Of a stretch of DNA of 64,000 bases, positions 57,401 through 63,640 are shown in pieces. Numbering within the stretch: the stretch's first letter is position 1; the number at the start of each line of letters is the position of its first letter. The position numbers were made by a program, and so were the translations under genes. The notes beneath the pieces were generated by a model. That model had not been told where the DNA came from. It saw only the letters and a program-made list of their open reading frames with translations, and ran no database searches. The stretch comes from Doris montereyensis (Eukaryota > Mollusca > Gastropoda > Nudibranchia > Dorididae): assembly GCA_037039925.1 (NCBI GenBank), contig JAXRKP010000085.1, forward strand, positions 350,001-414,000, in the 5' to 3' direction.

Positions 57401-60400
57401 CTCTGTCTCTGCCGTTAACTGAGAATTCCTTTAGAAAAAATTAGTCAACCCTCCTAATATCATTTACACATGCTTTTCAAGGTAACTACAGACTTACAGA
57501 CTCAAGGCCAAAAAAACAATCAATGACAAATCACAGCCCCAATAAATTCTACCTGTGTTTATCCGTTTATGGAATGGGTTTTGCGTTACATACATTTGTT
57601 ACACACTGGTTGGCAGCTATGATGTGTAAATTATACACAGATCAGATCTTGCTGACAAGTATGTACCTATTATATGATACAAGCATGTCACACCAAGGGT
57701 AGTATCAAGTATGATCATTAGATCGAGCCAGTATGCGATACTGAGTTACGGAGGTAGGTATAAAAGGTACTATTGCAAATTTTAATCATAAAAGCTGTTG
57801 AAAATAGCGGGGTAACTAAATGAAGATTCTACTCAAAGACGGGGGAATCAATGACGTTTACCTTAAATAAATGTCGTTTCTGGAAGAAAATTTTCTCAAA
57901 CGAAACGATCTTGGGGTGATGTAAAGCACACATTGGCGAATAAAGAACGACCAACTCAGAATTATATATATAGGTACAGTAGTGACCGCCTAAATGCCTG
58001 GTGCTTGGGAAGCAGAGAAAATGGGCATTTTTATGAATGTAGGTCAGGGGCATTAAGGGCAACAATCTGGGGGGGGGGGGGGGCTGTGTGTGATTACAAT
58101 TCATAATCTTCATGTTAAACTTAGGACAACGGACATCCAAGGATAAAGATTCATACCCAGATTATTGTTTAAGAAAAGTTATCAGTTTCACGAAAAATTA
58201 AATGCGAGAAATAGGGACACGTGGAAACTATTTAGCACTGTCACAGTAGCGGTGAACATGCGGACGTAATTTATGTTAATTTGGAGAAAATGGCAGTTAC
58301 AGTTGCCGTTGAGATCGGGCATTTAGGCAAAAATCTTGGTTTTGAAACGGGTATTTAGAGGGGCAAGTTATATAGAAAACAATCGGTTTCAATGAGATTG
58401 CGGGCATTAAGGTGAGACGGGCATTACGGCGGTCACTACTGTACAATAATACATAGACATAAATGGAACTTATCCATACCAAGGGCCTGTATACAAATCA
58501 AAGCTCCAAGCTGACTGTTGGCTTCTATTGCAGCTGTCCACAAGCACAGTAAACACAAAAGGAAGTTGAGACAGATGATAAAGTAGAAAGCGTTCAGTGG
58601 GAAAACTCCCATGAAATAATGCCTATAAAGTGATTGTCAAGGAAATTCCAAACAACCTGGGGCAGTATCATCATTCACTTCAGAAGGCAAGAAGCAAATC
58701 ATGTTAACAAAACGTACAGGAAAGAAGTGAGTTCCTTCAAGGCCGCTATGGCCAACAACAGAGCCGGAGCGTACCCCAGTTTCTATAACGTGAAGCCGAA
58801 CAGGTGATAACAATCACCCCCTGGACAGGAAGCTAGTCTGACACATTTTTTTTCTCTTGAGCTAGGACTTAAAGCCATTTGCACCTAGGTTGAGGGGGGG
58901 AAATATGTGTTAAGCGTCTTTCCCAAGGAAGACGATGTCGGACCTTCTTTTGCTAGCATTCAAACCCAGGATCTCATCATCCCAGGCCAGGCAAGCTAGC
59001 CACCCGGCCAACACTACTTGATAGGAAAGAATCTACCTAAAAGCCATGATACGGATTCCATGTACTCATTATTTTGTTATCCGTCCCTCTTTTCACTGGC
59101 CCTTGATTTCAATTGTGGCATCGGTGGCTGACTGGTAAGGCTGCCGGACTTGGAATCATGAGGTCCCAGGTTGCAATCTTAGCACAGCCAAGCCCCACTT
59201 GGGATCATTAGGTCCCAGGTTGCAATCTTAGAACAGCCAAGTCCCACTTGGGATCATGAGGTCCCAGGCTGCAGTCTTAGGAAAGCCAAGTCAGACCGAC
59301 CTTGTGTTCCTTGGGAAAGACATTAAATCCCTGTTTCCCCACTCAACCCAGGTGCAAATGGGTATGACAAGTGCCAGCTTGGGAGGCTAGCGTCCTGTCC
59401 TGGAGGTGATTATTATCACCTGCTCCACTTCGTATTACAGAAACTGGGATAAGCTCCGCCTCTATGGGCCGTAATGGCCTTGAAGGAAATTTATTACTTT
59501 ACTACTTGATTACAATCGATAAAATCATTAACAGGATCAATTAAGCATCTATGTCGTAGCATAATGTAATATGATACGCATGAGTACAGGCAATTGAACA
59601 CAGACTGACAAGACGATAGATTTTATAATAAGTCTTTTGGTAAAAGGATACCCCAAGTTGTGAGGCATGCTTTGTATCCAAATGTAGAAGAGAAGCACCA
59701 AGCTGCCCACAAGAATGCCAGCCAGAACCTGTTTGAATAAAAGAACAAACACACAAAATATAAATGATATTTTGAATAACGCACAGGCAATGTTGAAATA
59801 AAAATAGGAAGATATTTGTTTGTTTGTTTGTTTATTTAATTCAAATTTACCCCGTCCACCATTGTGGTGATCGCAGGGTGAATTAAAAGGATACAGCAAG
59901 ATAAAAGAAAAGGCAAAGAATAAAAGGAAAGAAGTAGGACCTACCAGCAGCCCCCGTCAACCGCCCGCATAGAAAGAAGAAAGGGAAGGAAACCACCCAA
60001 GCTCTGTATACGTTAACATAGCAAACAGCCTTATAAAACACAAAGGAGCCACAGTGGAGTGAAGATAAAAGTGATAAAAGATAATAAGACACCTATCCAT
60101 ACCACGGGCTTGTATACAAACCAAACGTGACAACTCCAGTCAGACAGACAAAGTAGACCAGTGCAACATTGTGGATATTACAAGTCTTTGCCAGACAATA
60201 AATGAGTGTTATCCACTCATTTGACATCTAGACATGTTCTCCATTTGATTGTCTGTCGTCCTATACAAATGAGCAATAAATTTATTGAGATCCACTTACG
60301 CTTTCGCACACTGCTTACACTAAGATAAATTGTTTTACTTTCTTCCCTATCACTATCACTGTCTTCCCTTCCTTGATTCTTCTTCTCTCCAATCTCCTTT

Positions 60401-62868
60401 TCCCCTCCATTCTGTTTTTCCTTCTGACACCACACGGTGTGATGCCTGTCTAAGTGTGTAGAAGATCACAAAAGACAATAACAACACATAGGGTCTCACC
60501 TCCATTATTGTGCGTTTCTTCTTGAAAGTGAGTACAACTCCGAGTGCAGCAAAAGCAGCGATGGCCACGGGAAGCAACGGCAAAAAGTGAGAGTCAAGAC
60601 CATATGTGTGCAACACAGGATAGCAGAGGCCGGTACATAAGACACCAGTGATCCATCGAACCCAGACCAGAATGGAGTACGGCACACCTTTGCAAAAAAA
60701 AAAAATGTAATAACAATTTTTTACAGTAAAGAAAATGAAATAATAAGTTTTTATAGAAAAAAACATTCATTTATGTAATAATTAATTTTTTTTTAGGAAA
60801 AAGAAAATGTAATAATTAGTTTTTATGAAAAAGAAAATGTGATAATTAGTTTTTATGGAGTTGGATTAAGACTCATGTAAAATTAATTTTCTAAATACAA
60901 ACATGACCTAACCACATGAATAGACAGGCTGGATATACACAAATGCTCTTTTGATCTGATATTCAAATAGCATTAGGTTTTAATGATTAAGAAAAGGATA
61001 ATAAAACAGCGAAATTGGCAAAAAGAAAATTACCTAAAAACCTAATGTTCAGGGTTGACAACAAACCTTTCCCCCACCCAACACAGTTTAACAGTTACTC
61101 TGATGTAAAACGGTTAATAGAATAGATTGCCTTGGGTGGGATGCTTACAATCAACATGAATTTTTTGTTTTTAAAAGACCTGACAGAGGGAAAAATTAAA
61201 AAGAGACAGAAATATTTTTAGGGACAGAAGAAAATCCAAAAACTTTGAGCCTGGGAAAAAGGGAATCTCATGAAGTTTTCATCAGGATGCATATCATAAG
61301 GACATTTTTGGGAAAATCCAGAAATGTGAGAATCTGGTTTTTAGGCAAAATCTCAAATGATTTTATCACCTACCCATATGTTCAAACACTTGTCGGATAC
61401 TCAGCAATGATGACAAAAACAGCGTCAAGAAAAAGGTGAAGACAAGGTGCAACTGTTCAAAGAAATAAAGACACATTAATAGCAAGTAGACATTGAACCA
61501 GATACAATGAGTTTTGTCTGATTTTCAAATTTAATCTGAAAATCTTTTTCCATGATTCACGAGAAAACCAACATATAAATGCATGTTTCTATTTATATTA
61601 TAATGTAAATGCTCAGTTTTTTATCTGATTGAATGTAACATTTACTTTCATTAAAAATTGAGTATATCTTAAGCCCTAGCCTGTGACACACACCCCATTT
61701 CCTTTTGAATAAATAAAGTATGTATATCTTATCTAATTTTCTACAATTTAGAGTCAGATATTGCAGTATTGCTTACTTGAAGTAACAAGGATAAGGTCTC
61801 ATATAATTTGGAATATTTTCTCTTTTAAAATTTCATTGAAGTGGTTTGAAATATTTTAAATTTCTCAAGAGACAAACTAGTGAGCTATTATTCTCAGTAA
61901 CTTTTTTTGCATGAATCAAAATATGTCCTGAAACAGTTTATGATGATTAAAAAAAGCATTGGCTCTGTGACATACCATTGAAATCGTGGAAAAAGGGTTT
62001 GTAGGCAAAAGCCTCAATCCAGGTGATTTAAACACCGTGACAATCCAAACGATAACCACTGGTATCTGAATGATGTCTAAATTCTCATCAGTTGTGGGTT
62101 TCAAAACGGAAGGAAGACACAGCAGGGATCAAGTACAGTTGAAGCAAAACAAACCTGGTGAAGTTGAAGCAAAGAAACCTGGTGACACCATGGGAAAAAT
62201 TATGGATACTTAACTAACCTTTATCAAAGTAAATGTACAGCACATTGTTGAATTTGCCATAATCATAAAAGACGTCCACAACTTTACGTGTATTTGTGTG
62301 CTCAATTTTCATTATGGCATGTGACTGAGATGGCAAATTGTTATACACATGAATGAGGTGAGAGCACTTGCCAGGAAAAAACACAAAACAAATAAACTAA
62401 ACCCCCCCCCCCCCCCCCCCCCCCCCCCCAAGAAACTTCAGGTGAGTTTCTAGGGGAATTTTGATATCTAAATTTATAGTGCACTTGAGAAATATGACAA
62501 CAACCAAAAAGTACAGTATAACAAGATTGTTGAGTTTCAGTGACACAATAGGAAAAGACAAGAAAGATCAAACCATAAAACAAACATACTACAAAAAGAA
62601 AATGGAATAGAAAACAAATCTTATCGATAATTTTCCCAATCAATCACTGAGATTGTTGTAATACACTATACACAATGACTTTTATTCAAATAAGATATAG
62701 CCAGAATGACCATTGAATATTAAGATATTTCATAAAAGACAAGAAGCGTGTACCAAGTAAGTGAGAAAATAATTGGTATCCCGGTTGGACTTATCACAGC
62801 AGCAAGAGACCAGCAGACCAGAGCGTGCAAGTGAAAGGGTAAATGGTGAACATCATCTGCTCAATGAC
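44976..62868 (-). CDS. Gene 2: polytopic membrane protein, C-terminal ~800 residues, 15 exons
   Basis: I do not recognise the family. Fifteen minus-strand exons, separated by GT-AG introns, give about 2.4 kb of coding sequence. The product is dominated by hydrophobic stretches of 18-25 residues (I count at least 15, e.g. LHLVFTFFLTLFLSSLLS, VLAGILVGSLVLLFYIW, IFEQVFLLLAALAF, SISAAVVSCASMFILDLL, ELILLIATMPVYYVMWTILW) with short polar loops, and ends in a soluble tail rich in Pro/Tyr/Glu (RPYEYEPIDHYS). It has no signal of a transporter or channel family that I can name. Splice phases agree at every junction from 62,219 to the stop, except that the 56,003-56,309 exon contains a one-base frame break. 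The first exon(s) lie beyond 64,000. Expression and function are unknown. Confidence 0.72.
45411..46072. other. Gene 2 last intron, nothing recognised
   Basis: Contains an A-rich run (about 45,483-45,512) and AT-rich unique sequence; no mobile element was identified. Confidence 0.5.
46073..46213 (-). CDS. Gene 2 exon 14
   Basis: 47 codons, phase 0 at both ends. The acceptor is CTTTTCAG; the donor is TTTGG followed by GTAAAA. It encodes SHEKLPTMTNKPTVRNNLPV, then ISNFITLVTFFLACLQ and GPADPFLHDVW: a polar lead, one membrane span and a loop. Confidence 0.78.
46302..46997. mobile_element. MITE-1, copy 3 (with nested SINE-A)
   Basis: The left end is GCTGCCAACC preceded by TG instead of TA. The right end is decayed (ACTGGAAGCTGTG for ACTGGTTGGCAGCTATG). 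A SINE-A copy (46,323-46,622) splits the element. The right MITE-1 body (TCTCTACGGTAGTC, CAAGGTAAGTACAGACTTAC) matches copy 4. The right end passes directly into the 47-bp satellite. Confidence 0.7.
46323..46622 (+). mobile_element. SINE-A, copy 3 (full length, nested)
   Basis: Head AAGTCCAGAGGCAAAGCATC with B-box-like GGGTCAAGCCC. Body AGTCCAGGTAGGTGGAACCA, AAAAAGGAGGTCCTGTGTGA and AAGATCCCTTGACTATTTCC. Tail TGGATGTAGG followed by AAATCAAATCAAATA. It is the best copy for defining the family ends. Confidence 0.8.
47000..48305. repeat. 47-bp satellite derived from the MITE-1 end, ~28 copies
   Basis: The unit is TACTGACTGGAAGCTATGCC, AGTGTATGATATATAATAGT, TTAAATG. The ACTGG.AAGCTATG part equals the decayed right end of MITE-1 copy 3, and the rest is its flank. 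Variants (GATGTATGATAG, CATACTG, CGTATTG) are clustered. Some units are truncated (47,480-47,600). Confidence 0.93.
48385..49145. repeat. 21-bp minisatellite, ~36 copies
   Basis: The unit is ACATAGTGTTTGTTTTTATC, T, with ATCTTT and TTTAAT variants. The 21-bp period gives open frames reading IYIVFVF, which mimic a membrane protein but are purely repetitive. Confidence 0.96.
49232..49412 (+). mobile_element. SINE-A, copy 4 (internally deleted)
   Basis: Head GGTAGTCCAGAGGCAAGGTG, CCAAAAGGTAGTGGGTT. The middle (AAAAAGGAGGTCCTG block) is missing. Then TTGGCTGTTTACAGGGCAGT, TTAGCTGTGGATGTGGC and the AAATCAAATCAAAT tail. Confidence 0.7.
49566..49746 (-). CDS. Gene 2 exon 13
   Basis: 181 nt, entered with one base that completes a Ser codon from exon 12, leaving in phase 0 at GCAACAAAG followed by GTAAG. 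The acceptor is AATCTATTCCAG. It encodes ISAAVVSCASMFILDLLYWN, then SNTTNAFSSTMIIPDF (a loop with an N-T-T sequon) and SLKAMLFTGLVLSICLKVI. Confidence 0.8.
49782..49885. repeat. Dispersed repeat R1, copy 5
   Basis: TTCCACGTTCACCATATGCG, GGTGAATTCAGAGGAAAAAG, CAAGATGAAAGATAAG, AAAGAAGTAGGACTTACCAG. It lies just upstream of the exon 13 acceptor. Confidence 0.68.
49886..50388. other. Gene 2 intron, AT-rich
   Basis: Unique AT-rich sequence with short ACATA-type repetition at 50,150-50,260. No feature supported. Confidence 0.5.
50389..50519 (-). CDS. Gene 2 exon 12 (short, easily missed)
   Basis: 131 nt, entered in phase 0, leaving in phase 2 (AG). The acceptor is GTATTTCAG; the donor is AAATTGAG followed by GTGAAG. 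It encodes LWSHFWPLHGTLCILDMGAL, then LTLLLICIFVSDVDESCDTF and IKL. Without it, exons 11 and 13 cannot be joined in frame; with it, the phases fit exactly, which is strong support. Confidence 0.82.
51007..51151 (-). CDS. Gene 2 exon 11
   Basis: 145 nt. The acceptor is TTCTCTCCCAG; the donor is TTACTG followed by GTAAGT. The first base completes a Phe codon from exon 10. It encodes YSVFQWMELLSYVSLAGVLS, then SQLELTLRDVLLAVFVLAI and CPGVRACLL, with two membrane spans. Confidence 0.8.
51315..51345. repeat. G homopolymer plus (GT)n
   Basis: About 17 G residues (broken early by an A) followed by GTGTGTGTGTGTGT, in a gene 2 intron. Confidence 0.9.
51635..52490. repeat. ~49-bp minisatellite with a 15-bp palindrome, ~17 copies
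   Basis: The unit is GTTTGAAACAGGGTCAATCA, GTAGTTGAGAGCCTCTCAAG, GTTTTATGAT. Each unit contains TTGAGAGCCTCTCAA, a perfect dyad around one base. Degenerate and scrambled pieces continue to about 53,070, mixed with the next array's CTCCCTGGTG motif. Confidence 0.96.
53075..53475. repeat. 22-bp minisatellite, ~17 copies
   Basis: The unit is GAGTACATTTTCTCCCTGGT, GT. Variants have CTCAATGG or GAGCACA. Single units already appear at 52,745-52,800 and 52,960-53,050 among decayed units of the previous array, so the two arrays interpenetrate. Confidence 0.94.
53480..53625. repeat. 19-bp minisatellite, ~7 copies
   Basis: The unit is AGAGAGAACAGCTTAGCTT, ending about 35 bp from the exon 10 donor, so it lies just inside the intron. 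Confidence 0.92.
53661..53811 (-). CDS. Gene 2 exon 10
   Basis: 151 nt, entered in phase 1, leaving in phase 2. The acceptor is GCTGTCTTTCAG; the donor is TTTTCATT followed by GTGAGT. It encodes LWCLIGGGLTLLYSQVLASV, then QKMPILKTSLALAISGVVII and LFHPILAFS: two spans joined by a short basic loop. Confidence 0.82.
54238..54360. repeat. Dispersed repeat R1, copy 6
   Basis: TTTACTCCGTTCACCACATG, GGTGAATGAAGAGGGAAACA, GAAAAGAAAGAAGTAGGACC, TACCGGCAGCATCCGCCAAC. Confidence 0.7.
54425..54710. repeat. ~39-bp minisatellite, ~8 copies
   Basis: The unit is CAAAACAAGGCAGATGCCTT, TGTCGTGTATGAAAAAAAC, containing the dyad AGGCATCTGCCT on the minus strand. Minus-strand frames reading FFHTRQRHLPCFGF are array artefacts. 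Confidence 0.94.
54807..54921 (-). CDS. Gene 2 exon 9
   Basis: 115 nt, entered in phase 0, leaving in phase 1. The acceptor is CTGTTCCAG; the donor is GTTATTG followed by GTAATG. It encodes IFEQVFLLLAALAFNSYHIL, then LPLSMLLFQGSKSFTNVI. A plain translation of this segment in another frame reads Phe/Ser/Cys-rich and is wrong. Confidence 0.78.
55035..55190. repeat. Dispersed repeat R1, copy 7
   Basis: TTTACTCTTCCACCATATGT, GGTGATCTCAGCGTGATTTA, GAAACAGCAGGATGAAAGAT, GACCTACTTGCAGGCCCACC. A second R1-like piece (GGCGATCTGAGGCTGAATAG) follows at 55,203. Confidence 0.7.
55487..55797 (-). mobile_element. SINE-A, copy 5 (near full length)
   Basis: The minus strand reads, from 55,797: a head with GGTCCAGAGGCAAGGTGTCA and a B-box region, a CCAGGTAGGTGGGTTGACAC body, AAAAAGGTCTTGTGCGCAGG, GATCCCTTGGTTGTTTTCAG, and a tail near TCAACTCAAACTG. 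Confidence 0.75.
56003..56309 (-). CDS. Gene 2 exon 8 (contains a one-base frame break)
   Basis: 307 nt where 308 would keep the frame. The acceptor is CATATCCTTTTCAG; the donor is TTTGAG followed by GTGGGG. The first part reads ALCICEVSLHSADLYSTSTI, then QLTSILAAYTIHRLQVADKV and ATAIHMSKSLA. The second part, one frame over, reads VVRRKAQVSVLEMCALGLMM, then FALVALFVYNSAGEKNTFE. The switch must lie between about 56,200 and 56,068, most plausibly near 56,130 (CTGGCCACTGC on the minus strand). Flanking exon phases fit both parts. Confidence 0.75.
56357..56995. repeat. 48-bp satellite, ~13 nearly identical copies
   Basis: The unit is TCAACATCCTACAATATGAT, ATGAATTGTATCATTTCATG, ATATCATA. Only isolated substitutions (e.g. 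at 56,826) separate the copies. The palindrome ATGATATCAT and the inverted pair ATGATA/TATCAT recur each unit. It starts about 45 bp from the exon 8 acceptor. Confidence 0.97.
56996..57335. other. Gene 2 intron spacer
   Basis: AT-rich, including an ATT-rich stretch (57,012-57,045). No feature supported. Confidence 0.5.
57341..57617. mobile_element. MITE-1, copy 4
   Basis: Ends are GCTGCCAACC and GGTTGGCAGC with TA on each side; 277 bp. Shares CTCTGTCTCTGCCGTTAACT and CTTTTCAAGGTAACTACAGA with copy 3, and is shorter than copies 1 and 2 by an internal deletion. Confidence 0.77.
57675..57765. repeat. Dispersed repeat R3, copy 3
   Basis: GCATGTCACACCAAGGGTAG, TATCAAGTATGATCATTAGA, GCGATACTGAGTTACGGAGG. 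Matches the copies at 37.9 and 38.5 kb. Confidence 0.6.
57977..58441. mobile_element. MITE-3, pogo/Tigger-like ends (465 bp)
   Basis: The left end is TA-CAGTAGTGACCGCC then TAAATGCC. The right end is GGGCATTACGGCGGTCACTA then CTG-TA. The ~23-bp inverted repeats start with CAG, sit on a TA duplication, and enclose non-coding DNA with repeated GGGCATTAAGG words and a G-run (58,069-58,083). CAGT ends on TA are typical of pogo-type elements. Confidence 0.78.
58480..58622 (-). CDS. Gene 2 exon 7
   Basis: 143 nt, entered in phase 2, leaving in phase 1. The acceptor is CACTTTATAG; the donor is GCCCTTG followed by GTATGG. It encodes HYFMGVFPLNAFYFIICLNF, then LLCLLCLWTAAIEANSQLGA and LICIQAL. A damaged copy of its 3' part and donor lies at 60.1 kb. 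Confidence 0.8.
58725..59012 (-). mobile_element. SINE-B, copy 3
   Basis: The minus strand begins with a head (GTTGGCCGGGTGGCTAGCTT, a B-box region at GGGTTTGAATGC), then GTCCGACATCGTCTTCCTTG, CCTAGGTGCAAATGGCTTTA, GGTGATTGTTATCACCTGTT and ends CCTTGAAGGAACTCACTTC. Confidence 0.78.
59117..59500 (+). mobile_element. SINE-B, copy 4 (head triplicated)
   Basis: Head GTGGCATCGGTGGCTGACTG. A ~54-bp part (GGGATCATGAGGTCCCAGGT, TGCAATCTTAG, CAGCCAAGTCCCACTT) is present three times (59,150-59,290). The body then continues normally: TTGGGAAAGACATTAAATCC, CCCAGGTGCAAATGGGTATG, GGTGATTATTATCACCTGCT, GGCCTTGAAGGAAA. Confidence 0.8.
59652..59728 (-). CDS. Gene 2 exon 6
   Basis: 77 nt, entered in phase 0, leaving in phase 2. 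The acceptor is TTATTCAAACAG; the donor is TTGGG followed by GTATCC. It encodes VLAGILVGSLVLLFYIWIQS, then MPHNL, a single membrane span. It joins exon 5 (…RTIME) and exon 7 directly in phase. Confidence 0.78.
59838..59972. repeat. Dispersed repeat R1, copy 8 (best preserved)
   Basis: TTTACCCCGTCCACCATTGT, GGTGATCGCAGGGTGAATTA, AAAGGAAAGAAGTAGGACCT, ACCAGCAGCCCCCGTCAACC, GCCC. Useful as the reference copy for R1. Confidence 0.75.
60087..60175 (-). pseudogene. Decayed copy of gene 2 exon 7 (3' part and donor)
   Basis: On the plus strand TATCCATACC, one mismatch, GGGC, one mismatch, TGTATACAAA matches the exon 7 end and its donor at 58,471 with about 3 differences in 34 bp. Upstream similarity continues weakly (TCTACTTTG, TCTGTCT). 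In the homologous frame it reads RLVCIQAR versus ALICIQAL, but a TGA lies just upstream. Exons 5 and 6 join in phase without it, so it is probably not spliced in. Confidence 0.62.
60500..60687 (-). CDS. Gene 2 exon 5
   Basis: 188 nt, entered in phase 1, leaving in phase 0. The acceptor is TTTTTTGCAAAG; the donor is ATGGAG followed by GTGAGA. It encodes VPYSILVWVRWITGVLCTGL, then CYPVLHTYGLDSHFLPLLPV, AIAAFAALGVVLTF and a basic KKKRTIME loop. Confidence 0.82.
60688..61373. other. Gene 2 intron, AT-rich with a short imperfect repeat
   Basis: The words GTAATAATTA / GATAATTAG and TTTTTATGAAAAAGAAAATG recur at about 60,708-60,860. A 64-codon plus-strand frame at 61,245-61,439 overlaps exon 4 antisense and is not supported. 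Confidence 0.5.
61374..61452 (-). CDS. Gene 2 exon 4
   Basis: 79 nt, entered in phase 0, leaving in phase 1. The acceptor is TTTCTTTGAACAG; the donor is CATATGG followed by GTAGGT. It encodes LHLVFTFFLTLFLSSLLSIR, then QVFEHM, one strong membrane span. Confidence 0.78.
61976..62058 (-). CDS. Gene 2 exon 3
   Basis: 83 nt, entered in phase 1 and leaving in phase 0 if the acceptor ATACCAG is used (an alternative CATTCAG 7 nt upstream would break the frame). The donor is TCAATG followed by GTATGT. With the split Val codon it encodes VVIVWIVTVFKSPGLRLLPT, then NPFSTISM. Confidence 0.7.
62219..62324 (-). CDS. Gene 2 exon 2
   Basis: 106 nt, entered in phase 0, leaving in phase 1. The acceptor is GCCATCTCAG; the donor is GATAAAG followed by GTTAGT. 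It encodes SHAIMKIEHTNTRKVVDVFY, then DYGKFNNVLYIYFDK. This is the most polar part of the visible protein and lies before the first well-supported membrane span. Confidence 0.78.
62402..62429. repeat. 28-base C homopolymer
   Basis: An uninterrupted run of C in the intron between gene 2 exons 1 and 2. Length is likely unstable and may be misjudged by sequencing. Confidence 0.9.
62754..62868 (-). CDS. Gene 2 most upstream visible exon (frame unresolved)
   Basis: 115 nt between a good acceptor (TGAATTTCAG) and donor TTACTTG followed by GTACAC. Entered in phase 0 it reads VIEQMMFTIYPFTCTLWSAG, LLLL, then a TGA. The frame that joins exon 2 in phase 0 reads LLVSCCCDKSNRDTNYFLTY, L at its 3' end. 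Either one base is extra in the middle, or the real exon is only the last 36 nt using an acceptor at GTGATAAG. Confidence 0.5.
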
Positions 62869-63199
62869 CTGAAATTCAAAAGACAAAAACCAAAGTCAGG
62901 TTTAAAAATTTCCTTTTTAAACAAAAGATTTTCTATGACTTTTACAGTTTAAAAAGGGAAGTTGATAATGAACACTTTATGCACATAAAACCTGGTTCAG
63001 TCGGGGATATGATCGTGCCACTTTATACATTTTCTGATTACAAGACACAGCAGGGCTAAACAGCTTCACTAAGCATGCAAATAATATAGCAGGGGAAAAT
63101 TTCCCAAACAAGCATTTCATTAAAGAAATCTCTACACATGAACGACATTTCGCAGTAAAAACATTGGGACAACAAATAAACATCCAAAAAAAAAGGGAA

Positions 63200-63640
63200 T
63201 GATATCTAAATTTATAGTGCACTTGAGCAGTACAAATACTGATGCTTTCAGTGACACAATAGGAAAAAAAGAAAGATCAAAAAAACAAACATACTCCACA
63301 TGAGAGAAATCTCTCCGAGCAGTAACAAACTGAGATTGATGCTAATCAAAATGCTTTTATTCAAAAGCTTTGAACAGAATGACCATTGAATATTCCAGAT
63401 AGTCAACCTGAGTGGATGGAATGTTAAACATAGTTAGCACCAACTGGATGGCAAATGTTAAACATAGTTAACCTGAGTGGATGGAATGTTAAACATCTGC
63501 TAGTTGAAATTCAAAAAGACAAAAACCTGATTTCCTTTTTAACAAAAGGATGGAATGTTAAACATAGTTAACCTGAGTGGATGGAATGTTAAACATAGTT
63601 AACATGCAAATAATATAGAGTGGAAAATCCTGACAAAACA
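63200..63640. repeat. Scrambled duplicate of the 62.46-63.1 kb intron region
   Basis: Blocks in common: ATATCTAAATTTATAGTGCA and TTCAGTGACACAATAGGAAA (62,463 and 63,201); AGAATGACCATTGAATATT (62,702 and 63,378); CATCTGCT...GAAATTCAAAA with GACAAAAACC (62,852 and 63,496); CATGCAAATAATATAG (63,073 and 63,604). Order is only partly kept and pieces of the following array are mixed in. Confidence 0.75.

Noticed and set aside
60103..60165. Extra exon of gene 2 reading TCNIHNVALVYFVCLTG
   Set aside because: Looked hydrophobic with a good GTATGG donor, but its phase fits neither neighbour, exons 5 and 6 join without it, and its end is a copy of exon 7. Listed as an exon relic instead.
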